A stretch of 64,000 nucleotides of DNA from Paracoccaceae bacterium (GCA_024236495.1 JACKKJ010000005.1:62001-126000), one strand, 5' to 3'. Shown: positions 34,588 through 44,976, numbered from the stretch's first letter. The notes: generated by a model not told the origin, from the sequence alone. Numbers and translations are program-made.

Positions 34588-36027
34588 TTACACCGTGAGG
34601 GGCGGGCGACGCCCGGCCCATGGGCGGGCGGATTCAAGCTCGGCGCAAAGCGCCATGAGTTCCTCGTCCGCGCCGAAGCGCGTTGCAAGATGCACGCCGA
34701 TGGGCAGCCCTTCGCCGTTCCAGAAAAGCGGTACCGACGCAGCAGGCTGGCCGGACGCGTTGAAGGCTGCGCAGAAGGGAGAGTAGTCGAACACCATACC
34801 CGGCCCGGTTCTAAAATGGACGAAGTCGCGGTCGGTATGGGCAAAGCGGCCAATCATCGCGGGCGGTTCGGCCAGCGTCGCGGTCAGCAGGATATCCCAG
34901 GGGTCGAAGAACGCCGAAAGCTCGCGTCCGAACGCATGAATCCTGCCAACCGCGGCCAGATAGTCGGCGCCGGAAACGGCGGCGGCGCGGTCAATCGCAC
35001 CAAGCGCGACGTTCTCGACCTCTCCCGGTTCCAGGGGGTGTCCGCGTGCGGCGCATTTCGCGCGGATCGAAAGGGCGGTTCCGCAGGCGACGATGTCGGT
35101 CCAGGCCCGCATCATGCCGCCGATATCCGCGGCCGGACGCGCCGGTTCGACATGGTGGCCCAGGCTTTCGAGAAGTCGTGCGGCATCGTGGACGGCGGCC
35201 GCGCAATCGGGGTGGATTGGACGGCCGTCCAGCGTGGTGTCGCAAAGCGCGACACGAAGTCGGCGCGGCGGGCGACGGATCGCGGCGATGTGCCCCGCGC
35301 CCAGGGGCGGCGCCCAGTATGGGGCGCCAAGGTCGGCGCCAGCGCAGGCGTCATGAAAAGCCGCCGCGTCGCGCACCGACCGGGTCAGGAAGCCGTCGAT
35401 CGCCATTCCCGCCCAGCCCTCGCCGCTGTAGGGGCCGTCGGGAAAGCGCGCGCGTGTCGCCTTGAAGCCGAAAAGCCCGCAAGACGATGCCGGAATGCGA
35501 ACCGATCCACCACCGTCGGAGCCGTGCGCGGCCGGTACTATTCCTGCCGCGACGGCGGCGCCGGCGCCACCAGACGATCCGCCCGGCGTACGGGAAAGAT
35601 CCCAGGGGTTCCGGGTTGGACCGCCGTAGACGGCCGATTCCGTAGCTGGCCCCACGCCCCCCTCGGGCGCTGTCGTCCGCGCGAAGGCGACGACTCCGGT
35701 TGCGCGGATGCGATCCCAGATCGCGCTGTCGAGGGCGTATCGCGTGTTGGCGAAAAGTCGGGATCCGTTATGCGACGGGAAATCCATCGCCTCGCACCCA
35801 AGATCCTTCAAGAGGAAGGGCACACCCCGGAATGGCCCCTCGGGCAGGCCCCTGCGGATTGCTGCCCGTGCCGCCTCCTCCTGTACAAGCACCACTGCAT
35901 TGAGCTTTGGGTTCAGCCGCTCCATTGCGGCAAGTGCGGTGTCAAGAAGCGCGTCTGCATCGACCTCGCCGGAAGCCACCAGGCCGGCAAGATCGGTTGC
36001 GTCCTTTGCACCATAGTCTTTGAACAT
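34588..36027 (-). CDS. Amidase (amidase signature family)
   Basis: This 479-residue amidase is a paralogue of the following gene. The triad is the lysine in FLLKDLG, the cis-serine in GGSSGGAGAA and the serine in DGGGSVRIPA. It resembles amidases of unknown physiological substrate. Tandem paralogues separated by only four bases suggest a recent duplication or a complementary role. The ATG at 36027 faces the clpP promoter region, divergent. Confidence 0.9.
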   Translation of the reverse strand: MFKDYGAKDATDLAGLVASGEVDADALLDTALAAMERLNPKLNAVVLVQEEAARAAIRRGLPEGPFRGVPFLLKDLGCEAMDFPSHNGSRLFANTRYALDSAIWDRIRATGVVAFARTTAPEGGVGPATESAVYGGPTRNPWDLSRTPGGSSGGAGAAVAAGIVPAAHGSDGGGSVRIPASSCGLFGFKATRARFPDGPYSGEGWAGMAIDGFLTRSVRDAAAFHDACAGADLGAPYWAPPLGAGHIAAIRRPPRRLRVALCDTTLDGRPIHPDCAAAVHDAARLLESLGHHVEPARPAADIGGMMRAWTDIVACGTALSIRAKCAARGHPLEPGEVENVALGAIDRAAAVSGADYLAAVGRIHAFGRELSAFFDPWDILLTATLAEPPAMIGRFAHTDRDFVHFRTGPGMVFDYSPFCAAFNASGQPAASVPLFWNGEGLPIGVHLATRFGADEELMALCAELESARPWAGRRPPLTV

Positions 36028-36201
36028 GTGCCCCCCGACATTGTTGCGCGCACAGTGGCGCGAATTCGCGACGAACGCCAGTGCGGCGAATGCGGCGCAG
36101 ACAAAGCCCGCCAGCCCTTGCAGCCCCCGGCACGCGACACTAAGACTCGATCAAGGAATTCAGGACAAGACTTCCCCCGGGAACAGCGAGAGGCAGGACG
36201 G

Positions 36202-36837
36202 ATGAAGGACCCCATTGATCTATACATGAACACGCTCGTGCCGATGGTCGTCGAACAGACCTCGCGCGGGGAACGGGCCTATGACATCTATTCGCGTCTC
36301 CTGAAGGAGCGGATCATCTTCCTGTCCGGTCCCGTCCATGACGGCATGTCGACGCTGATCTGCGCGCAGCTTCTGTTCCTGGAGGCGGAGAACCCGTCCA
36401 AGGAAATCGCCATGTACATCAACTCGCCCGGCGGCGTGGTGACGTCGGGTCTGTCGATCTACGACACGATGCAGTACATCCGGCCGAAGGTCTCGACCCT
36501 CGTGATCGGACAGGCGGCGTCGATGGGGTCGCTGCTGCTGACGGCGGGGGAAAAGGGGATGCGCTTCTCCTTGCCGAACAGCCGGGTCATGGTCCACCAG
36601 CCTTCTGGCGGCTATCAGGGGCAGGCGACGGATATCATGATCCACGCGCAGGAGACCCAGAAGCTCAAGAACCGCCTGAACGAGATCTACCATCACCATA
36701 CCGGAAAGCCGGTGAAGGATGTCGAGGCAGCGCTTGAGCGCGACAACTTCATGTCGCCCGAGGAAGCGAAGGACTGGGGCCTGATCGACGAGATCCTGTC
36801 GAGCCGCGACAAGGCGACGGAAGACGACAAGGCGTGA
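36202..36837 (+). CDS. clpP: ATP-dependent Clp protease proteolytic subunit
   Basis: This 211-residue serine protease subunit forms a 14-mer barrel. Triad residues are Ser107 (GQAASMGS), His132 (MVHQPSGG) and Asp181 (ERDNF). The N-terminal YMNTLVPMVVEQTSRGERAYDIYSRLLKERIIFL is a strong family signature. The start was chosen at the ATG opening this sequence. It is followed 128 bp later by clpX, its unfoldase partner. Confidence 0.97.
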   Translation: MKDPIDLYMNTLVPMVVEQTSRGERAYDIYSRLLKERIIFLSGPVHDGMSTLICAQLLFLEAENPSKEIAMYINSPGGVVTSGLSIYDTMQYIRPKVSTLVIGQAASMGSLLLTAGEKGMRFSLPNSRVMVHQPSGGYQGQATDIMIHAQETQKLKNRLNEIYHHHTGKPVKDVEAALERDNFMSPEEAKDWGLIDEILSSRDKATEDDKA

Positions 36838-36843
36838 CATTGT

Positions 36844-36920
36844 TTCCTGCTGCGAAGGCAGGAAGGCGATTTCGCATTGTGATGATGGTGGGGCTGCCCT
36901 AATCTTGTTAGAAGGGGCAG
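36844..36920 (+). repeat. Structured clpP-clpX spacer with two hairpins
   Basis: TTCCTGC (36844-36850) pairs perfectly with GCAGGAA (36858-36864). A second imperfect nested hairpin pairs CTGCC (36894-36898) with GGCAG (36916-36920) and CTAA (36899-36902) with TTAG (36908-36911). Neither has a U-tract, so they may tune transcript stability or partial read-through between clpP and clpX. Confidence 0.5.
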
Positions 36921-36965
36921 TTGCAACAAGACCCGGGGATGCCCGGCCGGCCTCAGAGGATGACG

Positions 36966-38234
36966 ATGGCGAACAATTCAGGCAGCGACAGCAAGAACAC
37001 CCTTTACTGTTCGTTCTGCGGCAAGTCGCAGCACGAGGTGCGAAAGCTGATTGCCGGGCCGACCGTGTTCATCTGCGACGAATGCGTCGAACTGTGCATG
37101 GACATCATCCGCGAAGAGACCAAGACCAGCGGTCTGAAGTCGTCCGACGGGGTGCCCACGCCGCGCGACATCTGCAAGGTGCTGGACGACTACGTCATCG
37201 GCCAGGAACATGCCAAGCGCGTGCTTTCCGTGGCTGTGCACAACCACTACAAGCGGTTGGCCCATGCATCGAAGTCCGCAGACATCGAGCTTGCAAAATC
37301 GAACATCCTGCTGATCGGACCGACCGGCTGCGGCAAGACGCTTCTGGCGCAGACGCTGGCGCGCATCCTCGACGTGCCCTTCACGATGGCGGACGCGACC
37401 ACGCTGACCGAAGCTGGCTATGTCGGCGAGGATGTGGAAAACATCATCCTGAAGCTTCTGCAGGCCAGCGAATACAATGTCGAACGCGCGCAGCGCGGGA
37501 TCGTCTACATCGACGAGGTCGACAAGATCACCCGCAAGTCCGACAACCCCTCGATCACCCGCGACGTGTCGGGCGAAGGGGTGCAGCAGGCGCTCTTGAA
37601 GATCATGGAAGGCACCGTAGCCTCGGTTCCGCCGCAGGGCGGGCGCAAGCATCCGCAGCAGGAATTCCTGCAGGTGGACACCACGAACATCCTTTTCATC
37701 TGCGGCGGCGCCTTTGCCGGGCTTGAAAAGATCATCGCGCAACGCGGCAAGGGAACCGCCATCGGCTTCGGGGCCGAAGTGAAAGACCCCGAGGCGCGCG
37801 GCGCGGGCGAACTGTTCATGGAACTTGAACCCGAAGACCTGCTGAAATTCGGCCTTATCCCGGAATTCGTCGGCCGCCTCCCGGTGATCGCGACCCTGAC
37901 CGACCTTGACGAAGCGGCGCTTGTCTCGATCCTGACAGAGCCGAAGAACGCATTGGTCAAGCAGTACCAGCGGCTTTTCGACATCGAGGGTGTGAAGCTT
38001 ACCTTCACCACCGATGCGCTGTCGGCCATCGCCAAGCGCGCGATCAAGCGCAAGACCGGCGCGCGTGGCCTGCGGTCGATCATGGAAGATATCCTTCTCG
38101 ACACGATGTTCGAACTGCCGGGCATGGCTTCGGTAGAGGAAGTCGTGGTGAACGAGGAAGCGGTGGATTCCGGTGCGAAGCCGCTCTTGATCCATACCGA
38201 CAAGAAGGGCGAAAAGGCCGCGACGGCGGGGTAA
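36966..38234 (+). CDS. clpX: ATP-dependent Clp protease ATP-binding subunit ClpX
   Basis: This 422-residue AAA+ unfoldase feeds substrates to ClpP. The N-terminal zinc finger uses CSFC and CDEC; the AAA domain has Walker A GPTGCGKT, pore loop GYVGEDVEN and Walker B VYIDEVDKI. Of two neighbouring ATGs (36960 and 36966) I chose the second because AGAGGA gives a usual spacing and MANNSGS is the common alphaproteobacterial start. Confidence 0.97.
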   Translation: MANNSGSDSKNTLYCSFCGKSQHEVRKLIAGPTVFICDECVELCMDIIREETKTSGLKSSDGVPTPRDICKVLDDYVIGQEHAKRVLSVAVHNHYKRLAHASKSADIELAKSNILLIGPTGCGKTLLAQTLARILDVPFTMADATTLTEAGYVGEDVENIILKLLQASEYNVERAQRGIVYIDEVDKITRKSDNPSITRDVSGEGVQQALLKIMEGTVASVPPQGGRKHPQQEFLQVDTTNILFICGGAFAGLEKIIAQRGKGTAIGFGAEVKDPEARGAGELFMELEPEDLLKFGLIPEFVGRLPVIATLTDLDEAALVSILTEPKNALVKQYQRLFDIEGVKLTFTTDALSAIAKRAIKRKTGARGLRSIMEDILLDTMFELPGMASVEEVVVNEEAVDSGAKPLLIHTDKKGEKAATAG

Positions 38235-38332
38235 CCTCCGCCCCGCTGCGTTGGGGCGGGCCAGAGCCACCAGGGGTCTGGACCTCGCCCGCGCCTGCGC
38301 TATAAGGGGGCAGAACGCCCGGAGGTTGCCTC

Positions 38333-38707
38333 ATGAAATTCCTGCTGCGCCTTTTGACCTGGTGGAACAGCCAGACGCTCAACACCCAAGTCTATACCTG
38401 GCGCAAGGGCGTGAAGGTCGGTGAAGACGCCGAAGGCAATGTCTTTTACCAGACCCGCGACGGCAAGCGCCGCTGGGTGATCTACAACGGCGAAGCCGAG
38501 GCAAGCCGGATCACCCCGGATTGGCATGGCTGGCTGCACCACACCTGGGACCAGCCGCCGACCGAAAAGGCGCTGGCGCACAAGGCCTGGGAACAGCCCC
38601 ATCAGGAAAACCTGACCGGCACCGATGCCGCCTATGCGCCCACGGGTTCGATCCGCCGCGCCGCGCCGACGGAACGCCGGGACTACGAGGCCTGGGTGCC
38701 GGAATAA
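38333..38707 (+). CDS. NADH:ubiquinone oxidoreductase accessory subunit, NDUFA12 family
   Basis: This 124-residue protein belongs to the NDUFA12/B17.2 family of alphaproteobacterial and mitochondrial complex I accessory subunits. VGEDAEGNVFYQTRDGKRRWVIYNGEAEASRI and WHGWLHHTWDQPP are the conserved parts. It is soluble and binds near the quinone arm in mitochondrial complex I. Its stop is followed one base later by the MlaD gene. Confidence 0.92.
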   Translation: MKFLLRLLTWWNSQTLNTQVYTWRKGVKVGEDAEGNVFYQTRDGKRRWVIYNGEAEASRITPDWHGWLHHTWDQPPTEKALAHKAWEQPHQENLTGTDAAYAPTGSIRRAAPTERRDYEAWVPE

Positions 38708-38708
38708 G

Positions 38709-39176
38709 ATGGCCGAGAACACCGCAGAGGTTCTGACCGGCGCCGCCGTCCTTGCGGCGGCCTTGGGATTTCTGGTGTACGCGGGTCAGGGATCCGGCCT
38801 TGCCCCCACGACCGGCAGCTATGAACTCCGTGCGAGCTTCCGTTCGGTCGAGGGGATCACGGTCGGAACCGATGTGCGCCTGGCGGGTGTGAAGGTCGGG
38901 ACCGTGACCAGCCTGTCGCTCAACGCCCAGACCTTCTTTGCCGACGCCACGATTTCGGTGAAGAACGGCATCGATCTTCCCGACGACAGCGCGATCCTTA
39001 TCAGCTCCGAAGGGCTTCTGGGCGGTTCCTTCGTCGAACTCCAGCCGGGCGGAAGCTTCGAGAATTTCGGCCCCGGTGACGAGATCGAGGATACCCAGGG
39101 CGCGATCAGCGTCGTCAACCTGCTTTCCAAATTCGTCGCAAGCGGCGCCGGCGGCGAAACGGAGACGGCGCCGTGA
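38709..39176 (+). CDS. mlaD: MlaD-type outer-membrane lipid asymmetry protein (MCE domain)
   Basis: This 155-residue protein has one N-terminal membrane anchor (about 8-28) and a single MCE domain (about 40-125, including SFRSVEGITVGTDVRLAGVKVGTV). MlaD forms a hexameric ring taking phospholipid from MlaC and passing it to the MlaFE transporter. Genes mlaE and mlaF are not in the window. It starts one base after NDUFA12 and overlaps the next gene by GTGA. Confidence 0.9.
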   Translation: MAENTAEVLTGAAVLAAALGFLVYAGQGSGLAPTTGSYELRASFRSVEGITVGTDVRLAGVKVGTVTSLSLNAQTFFADATISVKNGIDLPDDSAILISSEGLLGGSFVELQPGGSFENFGPGDEIEDTQGAISVVNLLSKFVASGAGGETETAP

Positions 39177-39565
39177 GGCACCTTGCCGCGATCCTCTGCC
39201 TGCTGGCTCTGCCGGTCGCGGCCCAGGATGCGCCCCAAAGCGCCGAAGAGGCGACCGAGGCGCCTGGCGCGATCCTGCGCGCGCTCGACAAGGTGTCCGG
39301 CGTGACCCAGGACATCGAGGTTCACAACGGTGAAAGCGCCTTCTTCGGTCGCATCGAAATCACTCTGGGCGATTGCCGGTACCCGACCGAAGACCCATCG
39401 TCGGACGCGTTCGCGCGGCTGACGGTCTTCGACACTACGGCGCAGGTCACCGCCTTCGATGGCTGGATGGTCGCCTCAAGCCCTGCGCTGTCGGCACTTG
39501 ACCATCCGCGCTACGACGTCTGGGTCATGCGCTGCCTCATCCCGGCGACCAGTTCCGACGGCTGA
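39173..39565 (+). CDS. DUF2155 domain periplasmic protein
   Basis: This 130-residue protein starts with GTG within the mlaD stop and has a signal peptide (about 1-17, ending VAAQ). The DUF2155 core contains LDKVSGVTQDIEVHNGE, IEITLGDCRYP and WMVASSPALSALDHPRYDVWVMRC. Its function is unknown; the domain is found near aat, mlaD and NDUFA12 in many alphaproteobacteria. Two cysteines could form a disulfide. Its 3' end overlaps the convergent aat gene by 55 bp. Confidence 0.88.
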   Translation: MRHLAAILCLLALPVAAQDAPQSAEEATEAPGAILRALDKVSGVTQDIEVHNGESAFFGRIEITLGDCRYPTEDPSSDAFARLTVFDTTAQVTAFDGWMVASSPALSALDHPRYDVWVMRCLIPATSSDG

Positions 39566-40152
39566 GGCGTTTCGGGGCCACGGAATTCCGCCGAAAGCTC
39601 CAGCGCGCTTGCCAGCCGCCGCCGGTAATCTGCCCTCGAAATCTCTATCGCGCCAAGCGAGGCGAGGTGCGGCGTCAGGAACTGGGTGTCGAACAGGACG
39701 AAGCCTGCGCGCCGCAACCGATCGATCAGATAGGCCAGCGCGATCTTCGACCCGCCGGTCCGCGCCGAAAACATGCTTTCCCCGAAGAAGGCCCCGCCTA
39801 GGGCAATGCCGAAGACGCCACCGGCGAGTTCGCCGTTTTCCCAGACCTCAAGGCTGTGGGCAAACCCGGCTGCATGGAGCGTGTCATACAGGCCAAGAAG
39901 TTCGGCATTGATCCAGGTCTCCGCTCGCCCTGCGCAGGCTTCGACAACTGCACGAAACGCCGTGTCGGTTCGGATCGTGTAATTACCGGCCAGGATCTGA
40001 CGCCGAAGAGACCGGGAGATGTGAAAATTGTCCAAGGGAAAGATGCCGCGCAACTTGGGATCGACCCAATGCAACAGGTTGGCATCGCGCCCTTCTGCCA
40101 TCGGGAAGATACCGTGCGCATAACCTGACAGCATCAATTCCGCCGTCAGCAT
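39511..40152 (-). CDS. aat: Leucyl/phenylalanyl-tRNA-protein transferase
   Basis: This 213-residue aminoacyl transferase of the N-degron pathway attaches Leu or Phe to proteins with N-terminal Arg or Lys. Recognisable segments are GYAHGIFPMAEG, LHWVDPKLRG and FGESMFSARTGGSKIAL. The ATG at 40152 was chosen because the longer reading frame is unrelated. It is downstream of accC (76 bp) in the same direction, and its 3' end overlaps the convergent DUF2155 gene by 55 bp with a TAG stop. Confidence 0.95.
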   Translation of the reverse strand: MLTAELMLSGYAHGIFPMAEGRDANLLHWVDPKLRGIFPLDNFHISRSLRRQILAGNYTIRTDTAFRAVVEACAGRAETWINAELLGLYDTLHAAGFAHSLEVWENGELAGGVFGIALGGAFFGESMFSARTGGSKIALAYLIDRLRRAGFVLFDTQFLTPHLASLGAIEISRADYRRRLASALELSAEFRGPETPQPSELVAGMRQRMTQTS

Positions 40153-40228
40153 TCCCACGCCCCCGGCATTCGGGCAGGGCGGAAAGACCCGGGGTGCCGC
40201 GCAGCCGTGGCGCGGCCCCGGACCATGC

Positions 40229-41581
<1,353 letters not shown>

Positions 41582-41588
41582 CGCCGCC

Positions 41589-42095
41589 TCACTCGATGAT
41601 CAGGAGGGGGGCTCCGAATTCCACCGGCGTGCCGTCCTCGACGAGGATGCGCTTCACCGTCCCGGCGCGCGGGGCGGGAATGTGGTTCATCGTCTTCATC
41701 GCCTCGATGATGAGGACGGTCTGCCCTTCCTTCACCTGCGAGCCGATGCTGACGAAGGGATCCGCGCCTGGTTCGGGCGAAAGATAGGCCGTCCCGACCA
41801 TCGGGGACGCCACCGCGCCCGGATGGCTGGCGGGGTCGCCGCCACTGGCAGGGGCGGAGCCGGCAGCGGCCGGGGCGGACGGTGCCGCGGGTGCAGCGGC
41901 CACAGGCGCGGCAACCGGCGCGGCGTGGTAGACCGGCGCGGCCGCAGCGGCCGCGTATTTCGAGACCTTGACGTTCAGGCTGTCGTGTTCGCCGTATTCG
42001 CGCTTGACGCTCAGTTCGGCCAGGTCGTTCTGGTTCAGAAGCTCCGCCAGGGCCTGGATGAAGGCCACATCGCTGTCGTGCGGGGTTTTGCTCAT
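41589..42095 (-). CDS. accB: Biotin carboxyl carrier protein of acetyl-CoA carboxylase
   Basis: This 168-residue carrier has an N-terminal helical part (residues 1-46), an alanine/proline-rich hinge (about 47-92) and a C-terminal biotinyl domain with EAMKTMN carrying the biotinylated Lys134. The ATG at 42095 was chosen, since the upstream open frame lacks similarity. accB and accC are separated by seven bases. The gene faces the preT operon upstream. Confidence 0.95.
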   Translation of the reverse strand: MSKTPHDSDVAFIQALAELLNQNDLAELSVKREYGEHDSLNVKVSKYAAAAAAPVYHAAPVAAPVAAAPAAPSAPAAAGSAPASGGDPASHPGAVASPMVGTAYLSPEPGADPFVSIGSQVKEGQTVLIIEAMKTMNHIPAPRAGTVKRILVEDGTPVEFGAPLLIIE

Positions 42096-42254
42096 TGCTG
42101 TCCTCGATCGGTCCTGTCTGGCCACCCGTCTTTCCACGCGGGCCCGGCCTTGTCCAGCCGCTTATACGCCGCCGGGCGCGCTCTGCCTAGCCGAGATGGC
42201 CGGTCGGCGCGGTCGTCCTGCAGATCGGGAGGGGGGAGGGCGGCAGCGAAAAAT

Positions 42255-42270
42255 TTTACCACTTGATAAA
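42255..42270 (+). promoter_or_regulatory. RutR-like operator upstream of preT
   Basis: The imperfect palindrome TTTACCACTTGATAAA closely resembles the E. coli RutR site TTGACCA-NN-TGGTCAA (11 of the 14 specified positions by my count; my recollection of the consensus). It lies 50-65 bp before the preT start, in an AT-rich spacer, and a RutR-like gene closes the same locus at 45033-45656. Confidence 0.65.
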
Positions 42271-42319
42271 AAAATGATTCGATGGCAGCGTTTCAGGAAA
42301 GAAACAAGGGGAGGTCACA

Positions 42320-43654
42320 ATGACCAGAAGCCAGTTGACGCCGGGTGTGGTCGCCGGGCGGCTCGGGGCCGAGGACTATGCCCGCAACTTCGCCGACATT
42401 GCGCCCAAGCTGGAACCGCACGAAGCGCGGGTCGCGGCGGATCGTTGCTATTTCTGTCACGACGCGCCATGCATGACGGCTTGCCCGACCTCGATCGACA
42501 TTCCGCTTTTCATCCGCCAGATCGCCACGGGAACGCCCGAGGCGGCCGCAAGGACGATCTTCTCGCAAAACATCCTTGGGGGAATGTGCGCGCGGGTCTG
42601 CCCGACCGAAACGCTGTGCGAGGAGGTCTGCGTGCGTGAGACCGCCGAGGGCAAGCCGGTCGAGATCGGCCGGTTGCAGCGTTTCGCGACAGACACGCTG
42701 ATGGCGCGGGGGGATCACCCCTTTGCGCGGGCGGCGGCAACCGGAAAGCGCGTGGCAGTCGTCGGCGCGGGCCCAGCGGGGCTTGCCGCCGCGCACCGTC
42801 TTGCGATGAAAGGGCACGCGGTGACGATCTATGACGCACGCGGCAAGGCCGGCGGGCTGAACGAGTACGGGATCGCCAGCTACAAGGCGGCGGGCGGTTT
42901 CGCCGCGGCCGAAGTCGAATGGCTCTTGAAGATCGGCGGAATCGAGGTGCGGCACGGCCAGGCACTTGGCCGGGATATCACGCTTGATGCGCTGGTTGCG
43001 GGCCATGACGCGGTGTTCCTTGGCATGGGGCTTGCCGGCGTCAACGCGCTCCGCGCCGCGGGCGAGGATTGCGAGGGCGTCGCCAATGCCGTCGACTTCA
43101 TCGCCGATCTGCGCCAGGCGGCGGATCTCTCGAAGCTGCCCGTTGGCCGTGACGTCGTGGTCATCGGCGGCGGCATGACGGCGGTCGACGCGGCGGTGCA
43201 ATCCAAGCTTCTGGGCGCGGAGAACGTCACCATAGTCTATCGCCGTGGCAAGTCCCGGATGAGCGCATCGGAGCATGAGCAGGATCATGCGACCCAGACC
43301 GGTGTTCGCATCATCCACAACGCCGCCCCCGTCGCCGTTCACGGCAACGGCGCGGTGCGCGAGGTCGAATTTGCCTATACAGAGGACACACCCGAGGGGC
43401 TCAGGCTTTCGGCCGAAACCTTCCGGCTCAAGGCAGACCAGGTCTTCAAGGCCATCGGCCAGACGCTGAAGGGTGCGCCTGAGGGCCTGAAGACCGAAGG
43501 CGGCAAGATTGCCGTGACGGGTCCGGGGCGAACGAGTGTGCCGGGCGTCTGGGCCGGTGGCGACTGCGCGGCGGGGGGGGAGGATCTGACGGTCACCGCC
43601 GTCGCCGAGGGCCGTGATGCGGCTGAAGACATTCATGCAAGCCTGACGGCGTGA
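42320..43654 (+). CDS. preT: NAD-dependent dihydropyrimidine dehydrogenase subunit PreT
   Basis: This 444-residue flavin/iron-sulfur subunit passes electrons from NADH to PreA. N-terminal cysteine clusters CYFCHDAPCMTAC and GGMCARVCPTETLC bind [4Fe-4S]. The FAD loop VVGAGPAGLAAAHRL and the NAD loop VIGGGMTAVD follow. With PreA it reduces uracil and thymine to dihydropyrimidines. The ATG follows GGGGAGG. A RutR-like operator lies just upstream. Confidence 0.93.
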   Translation: MTRSQLTPGVVAGRLGAEDYARNFADIAPKLEPHEARVAADRCYFCHDAPCMTACPTSIDIPLFIRQIATGTPEAAARTIFSQNILGGMCARVCPTETLCEEVCVRETAEGKPVEIGRLQRFATDTLMARGDHPFARAAATGKRVAVVGAGPAGLAAAHRLAMKGHAVTIYDARGKAGGLNEYGIASYKAAGGFAAAEVEWLLKIGGIEVRHGQALGRDITLDALVAGHDAVFLGMGLAGVNALRAAGEDCEGVANAVDFIADLRQAADLSKLPVGRDVVVIGGGMTAVDAAVQSKLLGAENVTIVYRRGKSRMSASEHEQDHATQTGVRIIHNAAPVAVHGNGAVREVEFAYTEDTPEGLRLSAETFRLKADQVFKAIGQTLKGAPEGLKTEGGKIAVTGPGRTSVPGVWAGGDCAAGGEDLTVTAVAEGRDAAEDIHASLTA

Positions 43655-43666
43655 CGGGAGGCGAAA

Positions 43667-44968
43667 ATGGCTGATCTGACAACGAATTTCATCGGGATCA
43701 AATCCCCCAACCCGTTCTGGCTGGCCTCCGCGCCGCCGACGGACAAGGAATACAACGTTCGCCGGGCCTTCGAAGCCGGCTGGGGCGGGGTCGTCTGGAA
43801 GACGCTCGGCTCCGAAGGGCCGCCGGTCGTCAACGTGAACGGCCCGCGCTACGGCGTCGTCTATGGCGCCGACCGCCGCGTTCTGGGGATCAACAACATC
43901 GAACTGATCACCGACCGCCCGCTTGAGGTGAACCTGCGCGAGATCAAGTCGGTCAAGCGCGATTATCCCGATCGGGCGCTGATCATCAGCCTGATGGTGC
44001 CCTGCGACGAAGACAGCTGGAAGGACATCCTTGCGCGGATCGAGGATACCGGCGCCGACGGAGTCGAGCTGAACTTCGGCTGCCCGCACGGCATGGCCGA
44101 ACGCGGCATGGGATCGGCCGTCGGCCAGGTGCCGGAATATATCGAGATGGTCACGCGCTGGGTCAAGCAGTACAGCCGCATGCCCTGTATCGTGAAGCTG
44201 ACGCCCAACATCACCGACATCCGCCGCCCGGCCGAGGCGGCCAAGCGCGGCGGGGCCGACGCCGTGTCGTTGATCAACACGATCAATTCCATCACTTCGG
44301 TCGATCTCGACTGCTTTGCCCCCGAACCGACGATCGACGGCAAGGGCACACACGGCGGCTATTGCGGCCCCGCGGTAAAGCCGATCGCCCTGAACATGGT
44401 CGCCGAAATCGCGCGGTCGCGCGAACTTGCGGGCCTGCCGATTTCCGGGATCGGTGGTGTCACGACCTGGCGCGACGCGGCAGAGTTCATGGCGCTCGGG
44501 GCAGGCAACGTGCAGGTCTGCACCGCCGCCATGACCTATGGCTTCAAGGTGGTGCAGGAGATGATTTCGGGCCTGTCGCAATACATGGACGACAAGGGCA
44601 TGACCTCGACTGCGGAACTGGTGGGCCGTGCGGTGCCGAACGTGACCGACTGGCAGTATCTCAACCTCAACTACGTCACCAAGGCGGTGATCGACCAGGA
44701 GGCCTGCATCAAGTGCGGCCGCTGCTATGCCGCTTGCGAGGATACCAGCCACCAGGCCATCGCCATGTCCGAGGACCGGACATTTTCGGTCAAGGAAGAA
44801 GAATGCGTGGCCTGCAACCTGTGCATCGACGTCTGCCCGGTCGAGAACTGCATCACCATGCGCGAACTTGCCCAAGGTGAGGTCGACCAGCGCACCGGCA
44901 AGAAGGTCGGCACCTACGCGAACTGGACGACGCACCCGAACAATCCCGGGGCGCAGGCCGCGGAGTGA
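43667..44968 (+). CDS. preA: NAD-dependent dihydropyrimidine dehydrogenase subunit PreA
   Basis: This 433-residue FMN TIM-barrel subunit does the pyrimidine reduction. The barrel has IISLMVPCDEDSWKD and ELNFGCPHGM; two C-terminal [4Fe-4S] motifs are CIKCGRCYAACEDTSHQA and CVACNLCIDVCPVENC. It begins 12 bases after preT. The later enzymes of the reductive pathway (dihydropyrimidinase, ureidopropionase) are not in the window. Confidence 0.95.
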   Translation: MADLTTNFIGIKSPNPFWLASAPPTDKEYNVRRAFEAGWGGVVWKTLGSEGPPVVNVNGPRYGVVYGADRRVLGINNIELITDRPLEVNLREIKSVKRDYPDRALIISLMVPCDEDSWKDILARIEDTGADGVELNFGCPHGMAERGMGSAVGQVPEYIEMVTRWVKQYSRMPCIVKLTPNITDIRRPAEAAKRGGADAVSLINTINSITSVDLDCFAPEPTIDGKGTHGGYCGPAVKPIALNMVAEIARSRELAGLPISGIGGVTTWRDAAEFMALGAGNVQVCTAAMTYGFKVVQEMISGLSQYMDDKGMTSTAELVGRAVPNVTDWQYLNLNYVTKAVIDQEACIKCGRCYAACEDTSHQAIAMSEDRTFSVKEEECVACNLCIDVCPVENCITMRELAQGEVDQRTGKKVGTYANWTTHPNNPGAQAAE

Positions 44969-44976
44969 GGACAGGA

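Noticed and set aside
34192..36201. Upstream part of the frame leading into clpP
   Set aside because: It is antisense to two amidases. ClpP begins at 36202, where family similarity starts.
36202..36837. Apparent loss of the ClpP catalytic aspartate (residues near 178 are Ala-Ala)
   Set aside because: Careful alignment places the catalytic Asp at 181 in ERDNF, so the triad is intact.
38238..38259. CCGCCCC/GGGGCGG hairpin after clpX as terminator
   Set aside because: The loop is long and no U-tract follows, so the evidence is too weak for a call.
42293..44935. Open frame of 880 codons on the minus strand opposite preT and preA
   Set aside because: It is the antisense of two well-identified genes with cofactor motifs. 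No family features are seen in the antisense frame.
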